From Silicimonas sp. (GTDB lineage Bacteria > Pseudomonadota > Alphaproteobacteria > Rhodobacterales > Rhodobacteraceae): a DNA stretch of 64,000 nucleotides. The notes beneath the pieces were generated by a model that saw only the letters and a program-made list of their open reading frames with translations, was not told the DNA's origin and made no database searches. Shown here piece after piece: positions 27,274 through 35,283 of this stretch (positions are counted from its first letter, which is position 1; the number at the start of each line of letters is the position of its first letter). Both the position numbers and the translations under genes were made by a program. Where the stretch lies: positions 1-64,000 of the forward strand of contig JAJDUZ010000053.1 in NCBI GenBank assembly GCA_022826385.1, read 5' to 3'.

Positions 27274-28301
27274 CAGTGCCCCCCTGCCTTGAAGTCGCGC
27301 CATGTGCGCACCAGCACCGGTGACAACAGGATCGCGACACCCAAGATCGTCAGAACCGAGGTCGTCGCAGCCGCCGACAGCTGCCGGGTCTCGCCGCCAA
27401 GGTCATTCACGATGATCCACGACAGCGACGTGGCATGGGCGCTGGCCTGGAAGCCGATGATCGGTTCCAGCACCTTGAAGTTGTCCATGATCTGGATCAG
27501 CGCCACGAAGGTGACCAGCGGCATCAGGTGCGGGATGACGACATAGCGCACCTGCTCCCAACGCGAGGCGCCGTCGATCTGCGCCGCTTCGATCTGGTCC
27601 TTGGGCAGGGTCTGAAGTCCGGCATAGAACACGACGAAGGCAAAGGGCGCCGACGACCAGATGCCGTAAACGATCAGCGAGACCCACATAAGCGGCGTCG
27701 ACGCCTTGAGTGACAAGTCCGGGTCGTCCGCCAGATAGGAGATGAAGTTTCCAAGGATGCCGCGACTGTCGATCATCCAGAATAGGATCAGCGACCCGAT
27801 CAGGGGCGTCACGATCATCGGCAGAAGCGAGAAGAAGATCGCCAGCCCTTTCAGGTGACGATGCAGCGAGTTCACCGCCAGCGCGATTGTCAGCCCAAGC
27901 CCGATCAGAAGCGGGGTGCAGACGAACGTATAAGTCAGCGTGAAGGCCAGCGCGCGATAGAAGGGCAGGTTGAAGAGAACGTCCCAGAAGTCGCCCAGAC
28001 TGTCGGTGCTGGACCACGCCTCCTTGATCTCGGCGACCGCCAGATGTCCGCGGTCGAAATAGATGTCGAGCCCGACGAAACGCCCAAGCGGCTCGGCCGC
28101 GCGCACGGCGGCGGTGGCCTCCTGATCGATCGTGGTCTCGGTGGTGCAGCCAAAGGGGCCGCAATTCTCGACCTCGATGATGACCGCTTCATGCGGCGCA
28201 TAGACCGACTGGATCACCACCGACACGATCGGCAGCGCGATGAACAGCAGCATCGCCAGGCCGGTGGGCAGGAAGAACCAGAAGAAGGTCTTGTGTTTCA
28301 T
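27273..28301 (-). CDS. Carbohydrate-type ABC importer permease (MalF type)
   Basis: About 342 residues. The EAA loop reads EAAQIDGASRWEQVRYVVIPHLMPL. An unusually long periplasmic insertion (about residues 35-110, with Cys pair ENCGPFGCTTE) lies between the first and second membrane segments; MalF-type proteins may carry such loops to contact the binding protein. The frame can begin with TTG at 28328, but the ATG at 28301 (MKHKTFFWFFLPTG) directly precedes the first membrane segment and is preferred. Two strong hairpins separate it from the binding-protein gene. Confidence 0.85.
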   Translation of the reverse strand: MKHKTFFWFFLPTGLAMLLFIALPIVSVVIQSVYAPHEAVIIEVENCGPFGCTTETTIDQEATAAVRAAEPLGRFVGLDIYFDRGHLAVAEIKEAWSSTDSLGDFWDVLFNLPFYRALAFTLTYTFVCTPLLIGLGLTIALAVNSLHRHLKGLAIFFSLLPMIVTPLIGSLILFWMIDSRGILGNFISYLADDPDLSLKASTPLMWVSLIVYGIWSSAPFAFVVFYAGLQTLPKDQIEAAQIDGASRWEQVRYVVIPHLMPLVTFVALIQIMDNFKVLEPIIGFQASAHATSLSWIIVNDLGGETRQLSAAATTSVLTILGVAILLSPVLVRTWRDFKAGGH

Positions 28302-28324
28302 CTCGGTCGCTCGGTTCGGGGTCG

Positions 28325-28384
28325 GCAAGGCGGGGAAACCCGCCTTGCAATTGGTGCAAAGGGGCGGGCCAAGGCCCGCGCCCC
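28325..28384 (-). promoter_or_regulatory. Two intercistronic stem-loops after the binding-protein gene
   Basis: GGGGCGGGCC-AA-GGCCC..GCCCC (28361-28384, two-base bulge) lies directly after the SBP stop, and GCAAGGCGGG/CCCGCCTTGC (28325-28348, 10-bp perfect stem) follows. They lack T-runs, so partial termination or protection of the upstream mRNA is more likely than full termination. Confidence 0.6.
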
Positions 28385-28391
28385 GTCAGGC

Positions 28392-29618
28392 TTAGAGGAA
28401 GCCCTTTTCCTTGGCGGCTGCGATATAGGCCGCTTCCACGTCCTTCAGCGCCTGTTCGGCCGATTCCTTGCCTTGCATGAAGTCAGCCAGCTCGTTGCCA
28501 AGCGCCGTGTGCAGAAGGCCCATGTAAGGCAGCATCGGATAGGGGATCGTCTGTGCCTTGGCGGCTTCGAAGACACCCACGGCTGCGTCGGTCGGCTGAT
28601 AGCCGTCGATCAGCCAGACCGCCTGCTTGGCCACTTCGTCGTCTGCGAGGATCTCCGGACGAATGGCGTGCTTCATCGCAAGGAAGGTGGCTTCAGCTTC
28701 TGCGTCGCTGATGTTCTTGGCCACGGTCCAGCCATCCCACCACAGCGTCGAGGCCGGGGTCGATCCACCGCCAACGGTCATCGGACCCGCAATGGCGAAG
28801 CCGTCGATCACCTCTTGCGGCACACCTTCGGCGCTGGTCAGCGTCGCGGCACGGCTGCCCCACATGTTCATGATCGCAACGTTGCCGGCGCGGAACTCGG
28901 CGTTGGTGGCGTTCGAGTCATGCGTCAGGAAGTCGGGGTTCATGTAAGCCGACAGCGACTTCATCATCTCAAGAGCCTTGATCCCGGCTTCCGAGTTGAC
29001 GTTCGGCTCGGCCGAGCCTGCCTTGAAGTGGCTGCCGCCCATGCCAAGGAACATGTTGTTGAATTCCTGAGCAAGGTTCCAGCCAGCGGCATAAGCGCCC
29101 CCCACCGGGTTCTCGAGGATGCCTTGCGAGCGGATCGCTTCTGCGGCTGCCAGCATCTCTTCATAAGTGGTCGGAACGCCGACGCCGGCCTGTTCAAGGA
29201 TATCGGCGCGATAAACCAGGTGCTGGGCGTTGGCCATGAAGGCCACGGCCATGACCTGACCGTTGATCGTGATCAGCTGGTTCTTCGCCAGACCGTCACC
29301 GTGCTTGGCGACCAGATCGTCCAAGGGGCGGATCACGTCATCGTTCATCAGCGCGACGATCGACGAGTTCGCGATAATGGCGCTGGTGTATTCCGCCGGG
29401 TTGCCCTGCATGCCGGGCAGGTTGATCTTCTGGTGGTCGGCCGTGAGGTTCGTCGACACCTCGCCGCCGGCGCATTCCTGCGCGCCCGCACCCACGGTCT
29501 GGATGGCCGGGAATTCGTTGCCGACGATCGAGACACGCGCCCCGATCTCGCAGGCCGACACGGCGGTCGAGCCCATCAGCGCGACGGCGCCGGCGAGAGC
29601 TATGGTTTTGAAGTACAT
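28392..29618 (-). CDS. Periplasmic solute-binding protein of the uncharacterised ABC importer
   Basis: A 408-residue family-1 extracellular solute-binding protein. The signal peptide is MYFKTIALAGAVALMGSTAV with cleavage near VSA-C; the mature start CEIGARVSIVG could instead suggest a lipidated Cys, but the preceding residues are not a good lipobox. Typical blocks include LVYRADILEQAGVGVPTTYEEM and EFRAGNVAIMNMWGSRA. The ligand cannot be named; family members bind sugars, polyols and related compounds. Encoded between the ATPase (87 bp upstream) and the permeases. Confidence 0.85.
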   Translation of the reverse strand: MYFKTIALAGAVALMGSTAVSACEIGARVSIVGNEFPAIQTVGAGAQECAGGEVSTNLTADHQKINLPGMQGNPAEYTSAIIANSSIVALMNDDVIRPLDDLVAKHGDGLAKNQLITINGQVMAVAFMANAQHLVYRADILEQAGVGVPTTYEEMLAAAEAIRSQGILENPVGGAYAAGWNLAQEFNNMFLGMGGSHFKAGSAEPNVNSEAGIKALEMMKSLSAYMNPDFLTHDSNATNAEFRAGNVAIMNMWGSRAATLTSAEGVPQEVIDGFAIAGPMTVGGGSTPASTLWWDGWTVAKNISDAEAEATFLAMKHAIRPEILADDEVAKQAVWLIDGYQPTDAAVGVFEAAKAQTIPYPMLPYMGLLHTALGNELADFMQGKESAEQALKDVEAAYIAAAKEKGFL

Positions 29619-29705
29619 CAGTTTTCTTCTCCCTGATTGTCGGATGTGCCTTGCAACCGCACACCCCTTTATGTCCCGGCTTGGCGGCCGGGGGTTCTGC
29701 CGGGG

Positions 29706-30755
29706 TCACCCCCCGATCCGTGCCCCTGTCGTGCCATCGAACAGGTGGCAAATCTCGTTTGGTATGTTGATCGAAATCCGGTCATCGATCTCGGCGCGAT
29801 AGGTCTTGTCGGCCTTACAACTGATCAACTGCCCGCCGATCCGGACGCTGACCATGGTCGCGTCTCCCAGAAGCTCCATCGTATAGATCGGCGCTGTGAT
29901 CTGCCCGCCCGATGCGCTGACGGTCGCGTCCTCGGCCCGGAAGCCAAGCGTGACTTTGCCATCCGGCGCATACAGCCCGTGAATCTCGGTGTCCTTGGCG
30001 CGGAACGTGCCGCTCTGCACCTCGCCTTCGATCAGGTTCATGGCCGGGTTGCCGATGAAGCCCGCGACGAAGGTGTTGGCGGGTTTGTCATAGATCTCGG
30101 TGGGCGAGCCGACCTGTTGGACGATGCCCTTTTCCATGACGACCACCCTGTCGGCCAGCGTCATCGCCTCGATCTGATCGTGGGTCACATAGATCGTCGT
30201 CACCGCCAGTTCGTGGCTCAGGTTCTTGATCTGCGCCCGCGTGCTGACCCGCAGCTTGGCGTCAAGGTTCGACAGCGGTTCATCCATCAGGAACACGTTG
30301 GGTTCACGCACGATGGCCCGCGCCAGCGCCACGCGCTGCCGCTGACCGCCCGAGAGCGCGGCGGGCTTGCGGTGCAGGAAGTCGTCCAACTCGACCATAG
30401 CACTGGCGCGCCGGACTTTCTCGTCATGGGTCGAGGGGTCGATCTTGCGAACCTTCAGCGGGAAGCGGATGTTCTCGTAGACATCCATGTTCGGATAAAG
30501 CGCATAGGACTGGAACACCATCGCCACGTCACGGTCCTTGGGTTCCAGATCGTTGACGACCTTGCCGTCGATCAGGATCTCGCCATCGGTCGGGTCTTCA
30601 AGCCCCGCGATCATCCGCATCGTCGTCGTCTTGCCGCAGCCCGAAGGCCCAAGCAGCACAAGAAACTCGCGGTCCGGAATGTCGAGATCGAATTCGTGGA
30701 CGCCAATGAAGTCGCCCCAACGCTTCGAGATCTTGCGAAGCTGAATGTTGGCCAT
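29706..30755 (-). CDS. ABC importer ATP-binding subunit (UgpC/MsmX type)
   Basis: A 349-residue ATPase from the ATG at 30755; upstream extension to 30782 would enter the operator. Walker A GPSGCGKTT lies at 36-44, signature LSGGQ at 134-138, Walker B FLMDEP at 155-160 and the switch His at 192 (YVTHDQ). The C-terminal TOBE-like domain has the FRAEDATV block. First gene of the minus-strand array, directly downstream of the twin operators, so it should set expression of the whole importer. Confidence 0.88.
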   Translation of the reverse strand: MANIQLRKISKRWGDFIGVHEFDLDIPDREFLVLLGPSGCGKTTTMRMIAGLEDPTDGEILIDGKVVNDLEPKDRDVAMVFQSYALYPNMDVYENIRFPLKVRKIDPSTHDEKVRRASAMVELDDFLHRKPAALSGGQRQRVALARAIVREPNVFLMDEPLSNLDAKLRVSTRAQIKNLSHELAVTTIYVTHDQIEAMTLADRVVVMEKGIVQQVGSPTEIYDKPANTFVAGFIGNPAMNLIEGEVQSGTFRAKDTEIHGLYAPDGKVTLGFRAEDATVSASGGQITAPIYTMELLGDATMVSVRIGGQLISCKADKTYRAEIDDRISINIPNEICHLFDGTTGARIGG

Positions 30756-30776
30756 GATCCCCCCGCGGCGCTGTCG

Positions 30777-30791
30777 TTGCATACGCTTGCA
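30777..30791. promoter_or_regulatory. LacI-type operator, copy 1
   Basis: TTGCATACGCTTGCA, with a central CG as in many LacI-family sites. It is the exact reverse complement of 15 of the 16 bases at 30832-30847. It lies 22 bp upstream of the ATPase start. Confidence 0.65.
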
Positions 30792-30831
30792 TCGAGCCTA
30801 GACTTCCCCAATCAGATTCGGCAAGGTCTTT

Positions 30832-30847
30832 TTGCAAGCGTATGCAA
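30832..30847. promoter_or_regulatory. LacI-type operator, copy 2
   Basis: TTGCAAGCGTATGCAA is centred 55 bp from copy 1 and in the opposite orientation. It lies 24 bp upstream of the divergent SnoaL-like gene. Paired sites at this distance suit control of both divergent promoters by one repressor, most simply the LacI protein encoded at 22885. Confidence 0.65.
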
Positions 30848-30871
30848 AAAGCGCGAATAGGCGGCCAAGAC

Positions 30872-31846
30872 ATGGATTTTCAAAAAGAAAAAGAGACGGT
30901 GCGCGCCTATCACGCGGCCCTTGATCGCGGCGATTTCACCGGCGCTGCCGTTTTGCAATCGCCCGATTGTCTCTGGCGCGGCTATCACCCGTTCAACGAA
31001 CTTACCGGTCCCGAAGCTGTCAACACACGCTTCTGGGCACCGCTGCACCAGAGCTTCCGGCACCTTCACCGGCGCGAGACAATCTTCTTCGCAGGCTTGA
31101 ACGAAATGGACGGGTTCGCGTCGACATGGGTCGTGTCGATGGGTCATCTTGTCGGGCTCTTCGATGCGCCATGGCTGGGCATTCCGCCGACCGGGCGCAT
31201 GGCGTTTCTGCGCTATGCCTCGTTCCTGAAGGTCGAGGGCGACCTGATCACCGACATCGCGATGTATTTCGACATTCCGCAGGTGATGGTGCAGGCCGGG
31301 CTGACGCCGTTTCCGCCCTCCGCCGGGGCCGAGTTGGTGCAGCCCGGGCCTTATGGGCAGGGGGGGCTTCTTTATGATGCGCAACCGGCCGAGCAAGGTG
31401 AGGCGACGCTGGCTTGTATCAATGCGATGATCTCGGACTTGGGAACGTGGCAGTTGGGTTTGCCGCTGGAGGAAGAACTGGCGCGCACATGGGTGGATGA
31501 CATGACGTGGTGGGGGCCGACCGGGATCGGCGCGACCTATACCATCCCACGCTATGCGGCGCAGCATTCGGGACCGTTCCGCGCGGCCTTCTCGGATCGG
31601 TCGAAGACGACCCACGTCGCGCGACTGGCGGAAGGGGCGTTTGGCGGTTTTTTCGGCTGGCCCAATTTCACCGTGCGTCTCACCGGCGAGTATCTGGGGC
31701 GCGCGCCCACCGGGAAGGTAGGGGAGTTCCGGGTGATCGATGTTTATCGGCGCGAAGGCGACAAGCTGGCCGAGAATTGGGTCTTTATCGACATGCCGCA
31801 TTTCTGGCTGAGCCAGGGCGTTGCGATCCTTCCTGACGATGGGTGA
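30872..31846 (+). CDS. Double SnoaL/NTF2-like domain protein (third paralogue)
   Basis: A 324-residue protein from the ATG at 30872; the ATG at 30842 lies in the operator and is unlikely. Two SnoaL-like halves: residues ~5-135 (RAYHAALDRGDFTGAAVLQSPDCLWRGYHPF) and ~175-320 (TWVDDMTWWGPTGIGATY, GWPNFTVRLT, AENWVFIDM). It is paralogous to the protein at 23978 and, more distantly, 21905. It is transcribed divergently from the ABC importer with shared operator sites, so it belongs to the same regulon. Reaction unknown; a hydratase, isomerase or cyclase step is possible by superfamily. Confidence 0.8.
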   Translation: MDFQKEKETVRAYHAALDRGDFTGAAVLQSPDCLWRGYHPFNELTGPEAVNTRFWAPLHQSFRHLHRRETIFFAGLNEMDGFASTWVVSMGHLVGLFDAPWLGIPPTGRMAFLRYASFLKVEGDLITDIAMYFDIPQVMVQAGLTPFPPSAGAELVQPGPYGQGGLLYDAQPAEQGEATLACINAMISDLGTWQLGLPLEEELARTWVDDMTWWGPTGIGATYTIPRYAAQHSGPFRAAFSDRSKTTHVARLAEGAFGGFFGWPNFTVRLTGEYLGRAPTGKVGEFRVIDVYRREGDKLAENWVFIDMPHFWLSQGVAILPDDG

Positions 31847-31951
31847 GGGGCTGGGTTAAGAGATTGTTCGCCTTGTCGGGCGAAAGTCGATTGGAAAGTC
31901 GGGAAAACAACACGTCGCCCGGCGAAGCGTAACGCGCCCTTAACCTGCGCC

Positions 31952-31970
31952 CCCACCAAATAGGGGTGGG
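31952..31970. other. Small hairpin in the region between convergent genes
   Basis: CCCACC-7 bases-GGTGGG lies between the convergent SnoaL-like gene and IclR gene. It could contribute to termination; there is no T-run. The rest of 31847-32034 shows nothing recognisable. Confidence 0.3.
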
Positions 31971-32034
31971 AGGACGGTGGCACTTGGAAATCTCGCGTTA
32001 ACGAAGTCTTAAGGGTGGCCGGGTCAGCGCCCTG

Positions 32035-32799
32035 TCACGCTTCCATCATCACATCTGCCAAGTCGCGCGCCGCCTCTTCCAGCAGCGGAGCAAAGGACGC
32101 CGCGCGTTCTGCCGAGTAGCGCGGCACCGGCCCATGCACACCGATCGACGCCATGTAACGTCCGGTGGCATCGCGGACCGGAACGGCGATCGCGGCCATG
32201 CCTTCGATGAATTCCTCGTTGTCGATCGCATAGCCCTGCCGGGCGATGACCTTGAGTTCGGCCAGCAAGCGGTCGGGGTCGGTGATCGTGTTGGGCGTCG
32301 CCGCTTCCAGCTTGCGGGCATGTACGATGCGTGTCCGGTCGCGCTTCTTCAAAAGCGCCAGATAGCTTTTGCCGCTGGCGGTGCAATGGAACGGGACGTT
32401 ACTGCCGACCGGCAGCTGGACCCGGAAGGCCCAGTCGGTCTCGACCCTGTCCTTGTAGCTCATGCCGCCCTCTTCGGGGACGACGAAGTTGACGGTCTCG
32501 CCGGTCTCCTCGGCCAGACGGCGGAGGATCTGGTGGCGGGCGATGTGGCTGGTCGAGGCGTGCAGTATCCCGGTCGCCATGTCACGGGCGCGGCGCCCCG
32601 GACGCAAGCCGCCGGCGTCCTGCGCAAGGAACCCTTCTTCGGTCAGCGTGTTGCAGAGACGGTGAATGGTCTGCTTGGGCAGGCCGATGGCGCGGCCGAT
32701 CTCGGCGGCGGTCATCGCGCCCTGATGACGTCCGAGCAACTCAAGGATCATGAGAGTCCGCAGGTTCGTCGGGATACGGCCTTCGTCGTTGCCATCCAT
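32035..32799 (-). CDS. iseR: IclR-family regulator, candidate isethionate regulator
   Basis: A 254-residue IclR protein. The winged helix-turn-helix is MTAAEIGRAIGLPKQTIHRLCNTLTEEGFL (about 29-58), followed by the GAF-like effector domain with FHCTASGKSYLALL and the terminal AAIAVPVRDATGRYMASIGVHGP. It is divergent from the GMC dehydrogenase gene across 111 bp that hold a 6-5-6 palindrome. An IclR-type IseR next to the isethionate dehydrogenase gene is known from Cupriavidus and Rhodobacter clusters, and the assignment here rests on that layout. Confidence 0.72.
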   Translation of the reverse strand: MDGNDEGRIPTNLRTLMILELLGRHQGAMTAAEIGRAIGLPKQTIHRLCNTLTEEGFLAQDAGGLRPGRRARDMATGILHASTSHIARHQILRRLAEETGETVNFVVPEEGGMSYKDRVETDWAFRVQLPVGSNVPFHCTASGKSYLALLKKRDRTRIVHARKLEAATPNTITDPDRLLAELKVIARQGYAIDNEEFIEGMAAIAVPVRDATGRYMASIGVHGPVPRYSAERAASFAPLLEEAARDLADVMMEA

Positions 32800-32859
32800 G
32801 CTCAGCGCCCTCCGCTCAAAAAACTTGCAACGTGAAAAGAATCATGTTGCACTCAAAAG

Positions 32860-32876
32860 TGAGACAAAAAGTCTCA
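32860..32876. promoter_or_regulatory. Palindrome in the divergent IclR/GMC promoter region
   Basis: TGAGAC-AAAAA-GTCTCA is a perfect 6-5-6 inverted repeat, close to the spacing of IclR-family operators. It is followed by TTTTTT on the plus strand, so it could also behave as a leader terminator. A second inverted repeat TTGAC-N6-GTCAA follows at 32881-32896. Confidence 0.5.
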
Positions 32877-32910
32877 TTTTTTGACCAACGCGTCAAATGG
32901 GGAGGAAAAT

Positions 32911-34539
32911 TTGGAATTTGACTACGTCATCGTTGGCGCAGGTTCCGCTGGCTGTGTGCTGGCCAACCGCCTTTCTGATGGTGGCAAATTCCAAGTGGCC
33001 CTTCTTGAAGCGGGGGGCCGGGACAGCTCTCCGTGGATCCATGTTCCGGTCGGTTACTTCAAAACAATGGGGAACCCCAAGACCGACTGGGGCTATCAGA
33101 CCGAACCCGATCCGGGGCTGAATGGGCGCGCGCTCAAATGGCCACGCGGACGGGTGCTGGGTGGGTCGAGCTCGATCAACGGGCTCCTCTATGTGCGTGG
33201 ACAAGCGGCGGATTATGACCACTGGCGGCAACTCGGGAATGCCGGCTGGGGTTGGGAGGACGTTCTGCCACTCTTCAAACGCGCAGAGAGCTACGCAGGC
33301 GGGGACCCGGAGATCCGAGGGCGGCACGGGCCGCTCTCGGTCTCTGACAGCGCGGTGTCGCGCGAATGCGTCGACCTCTATCTTGATGCGGCGGTGAACG
33401 CGGGCTATCCGCGGACGGATGACTATAACGGAGCCAGTCAGGAAGGCGTGGGGCACTTCCAGCTGACGATGCGCAACGGGCGGCGGTGTTCGTCCGCCGT
33501 GGCCTATCTTGGGCCCGCGAAACGACGGCGGAACCTGACCATTCTGACCGATTGCCCGGCAGAGCGGCTTGTCTTCGACGGCAAACGCGCGACCGGTGTC
33601 GAGGTGACGCATCAGGGCACGCGGAAGACCATCAAGGCGCGGAAGGAAATCGTGCTGTCGGCAGGCGCCATCGGGTCGCCGCAGCTTCTGATGGTGTCGG
33701 GCATTGGCGACCCCGAGATGTTGGCACCGCACGGGATCGAGACGCGTCACGCGCTGACGGGTGTGGGCAAGAACCTGCAGGACCATCTGCAGGCGCGCCC
33801 GGTTTACAAGACGACGCTTTCGACCATCAACACCGAGATCAACAGCCTTGTGAAGCAGGGGCTGATCGCCTTGCATTACGCGGCGACGCGGACCGGCCCG
33901 ATGACCATGGCGGCCAGCCTTGGCACGGCGTTCCTGAAGACGCGCCCGGATCTGGCCGAGCCGGATATCCAGTTCCATGTGCAACCGTTCAGCGCCAGCC
34001 AGAAGATCAACAAACCGCATGAGTTCAATGCCTTCACGGCAAGTGTTCTGCAGCTTCGCCCCGAAAGCGCGGGGCATATGGAATTGCGGTCGGCTGACAT
34101 GCGCGACCACCCGGTGATCCACCCGAACTATCTGGCGACCAAGACCGATCAAGATGTGATCGTCGAAGGCATCCGGATTGCGCGCAAGATCGCCCGGACC
34201 GAGCCTGTCGCCAGCGTCATCACCGAGGAATATACGCCCGGACCTGACGTGAAGGACGACGACTATGATGCCGTCCTTGACTGGGCGCGCAGCAATGCGA
34301 CCACGATTTATCACCCGACCGGCACCTGCAAGATGGGGCAGGACGACATGGCTGTCGTCGACGAAAAGCTGCGCGTGCGAGGGATTGCCGGACTTCGGGT
34401 GGCGGATGCCTCGATCATGCCCGTGATCGTTTCTGGGAACACCAACGCGCCGACGATCATGATCGGCGAGAAAGCGAGCGACATGGTGCTGGCCGATGCG
34501 TTGAAAGACGCGCCCTCGAATATGGAGATGGCGCATTGA
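32911..34539 (+). CDS. iseJ: GMC-family flavin dehydrogenase, probable isethionate dehydrogenase
   Basis: A 542-residue GMC oxidoreductase (glucose-methanol-choline family). The FAD motif DYVIVGAGSAGCVLANRL opens the protein, and GGSSSINGLLYVRG, the PROSITE-type ATGAIGSPQLLM-like block (LSAGAIGSPQLLMVSG) and the C-terminal HPTGTCKMG are present. The start is a TTG at 32911, preceded at optimal distance by GGGGAGG; the TTG at 32881 has no such site. Isethionate dehydrogenase IseJ belongs to this family and oxidises isethionate (2-hydroxyethanesulfonate) to sulfoacetaldehyde. Assignment rests on context: IclR gene, TRAP genes and a neighbouring sulfonate operon. Choline dehydrogenase or another alcohol dehydrogenase is the alternative. 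Confidence 0.72.
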   Translation: MEFDYVIVGAGSAGCVLANRLSDGGKFQVALLEAGGRDSSPWIHVPVGYFKTMGNPKTDWGYQTEPDPGLNGRALKWPRGRVLGGSSSINGLLYVRGQAADYDHWRQLGNAGWGWEDVLPLFKRAESYAGGDPEIRGRHGPLSVSDSAVSRECVDLYLDAAVNAGYPRTDDYNGASQEGVGHFQLTMRNGRRCSSAVAYLGPAKRRRNLTILTDCPAERLVFDGKRATGVEVTHQGTRKTIKARKEIVLSAGAIGSPQLLMVSGIGDPEMLAPHGIETRHALTGVGKNLQDHLQARPVYKTTLSTINTEINSLVKQGLIALHYAATRTGPMTMAASLGTAFLKTRPDLAEPDIQFHVQPFSASQKINKPHEFNAFTASVLQLRPESAGHMELRSADMRDHPVIHPNYLATKTDQDVIVEGIRIARKIARTEPVASVITEEYTPGPDVKDDDYDAVLDWARSNATTIYHPTGTCKMGQDDMAVVDEKLRVRGIAGLRVADASIMPVIVSGNTNAPTIMIGEKASDMVLADALKDAPSNMEMAH

Positions 34540-35204
34540 CGGAACTTCTATTCGATGCCGGCGCCATTATCCTGGCGGACCTGATCCTGTCGGGAGACAA
34601 CGCGCTGATCATCGGCATGGCGGCAGCAGGGCTGGCGCCCGAGTTGCGCGCCAAGGCGATCATGTTCGGCATGGTCATCGCGGCGCTTTTGCGGATTGTG
34701 TTCGCGGTTGTGGCGACAAAATTGCTGGCGGTGCCAGGGCTTCTGTTCCTTGGCGGGCTGCTGCTCTGCTGGGTGTGCTACCGGCTCTATCGCGAAATTC
34801 GCGAGAACGTTGATGAGCAGGCGGAAATCGCGCTTGAGACCGCCGAGGATCCCGAGGCGGGCTATACCGGTCCGCCGCGCCGCACGCTGCGGCAGGCGCT
34901 TTGGACGATCACCATTGCCGATGTGTCGATGTCGCTGGACAACGTTCTGGCCGTCGCCGCAATTGCCGATGGCGACACCAACCTGCTGGTCTTCGGCCTT
35001 GCGCTGGCGATCCTGCTGATGGCCTTCGCGGCCACTCTGATCATGAAGCTTTTGACCAAGTACCCGTGGACCTCATGGGCTGGTCTGATCGTGCTGATCT
35101 ATGTCGCGGGCGAGATGCTGTTCCGCGGTGTTTTCGACATCAACTATGGTGTCGGTCCGATGCTTGGTTTGATCGAAGGGATGGACTTAGGCAAAGGGCA
35201 TTAA
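34536..35204 (+). CDS. TerC-family integral membrane protein
   Basis: A 222-residue membrane protein with about six to seven hydrophobic segments. The two family signatures with acidic residues in the membrane are present: ILSGDNALIIGMA near the N-terminus and MSLDNVLAVAAIA in the second half, joined by a charged cytoplasmic loop. TerC proteins are linked to metal (Mn2+) or other ion export. The TTG start overlaps the GMC gene stop (TTGA), so it is coupled to the dehydrogenase. A role in exporting sulfite or a metal during sulfonate use is speculation. Confidence 0.82.
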   Translation: MTELLFDAGAIILADLILSGDNALIIGMAAAGLAPELRAKAIMFGMVIAALLRIVFAVVATKLLAVPGLLFLGGLLLCWVCYRLYREIRENVDEQAEIALETAEDPEAGYTGPPRRTLRQALWTITIADVSMSLDNVLAVAAIADGDTNLLVFGLALAILLMAFAATLIMKLLTKYPWTSWAGLIVLIYVAGEMLFRGVFDINYGVGPMLGLIEGMDLGKGH

Positions 35205-35283
35205 CCGAATAGCCGACCCGTTGCCTTCGTGGGTCGGCCAAACGTTCATGAACGCAAGAGAAGGCAAAAAGGGAGGAAAACGT

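Noticed and set aside
32893-34536. Long minus-strand open frame opposite the GMC dehydrogenase gene
   Set aside because: Shadow frame; the plus-strand protein carries all GMC motifs.
34536-35204. Tellurite resistance protein
   Set aside because: TerC is only a family name; there are no other ter genes and the context is sulfonate use.
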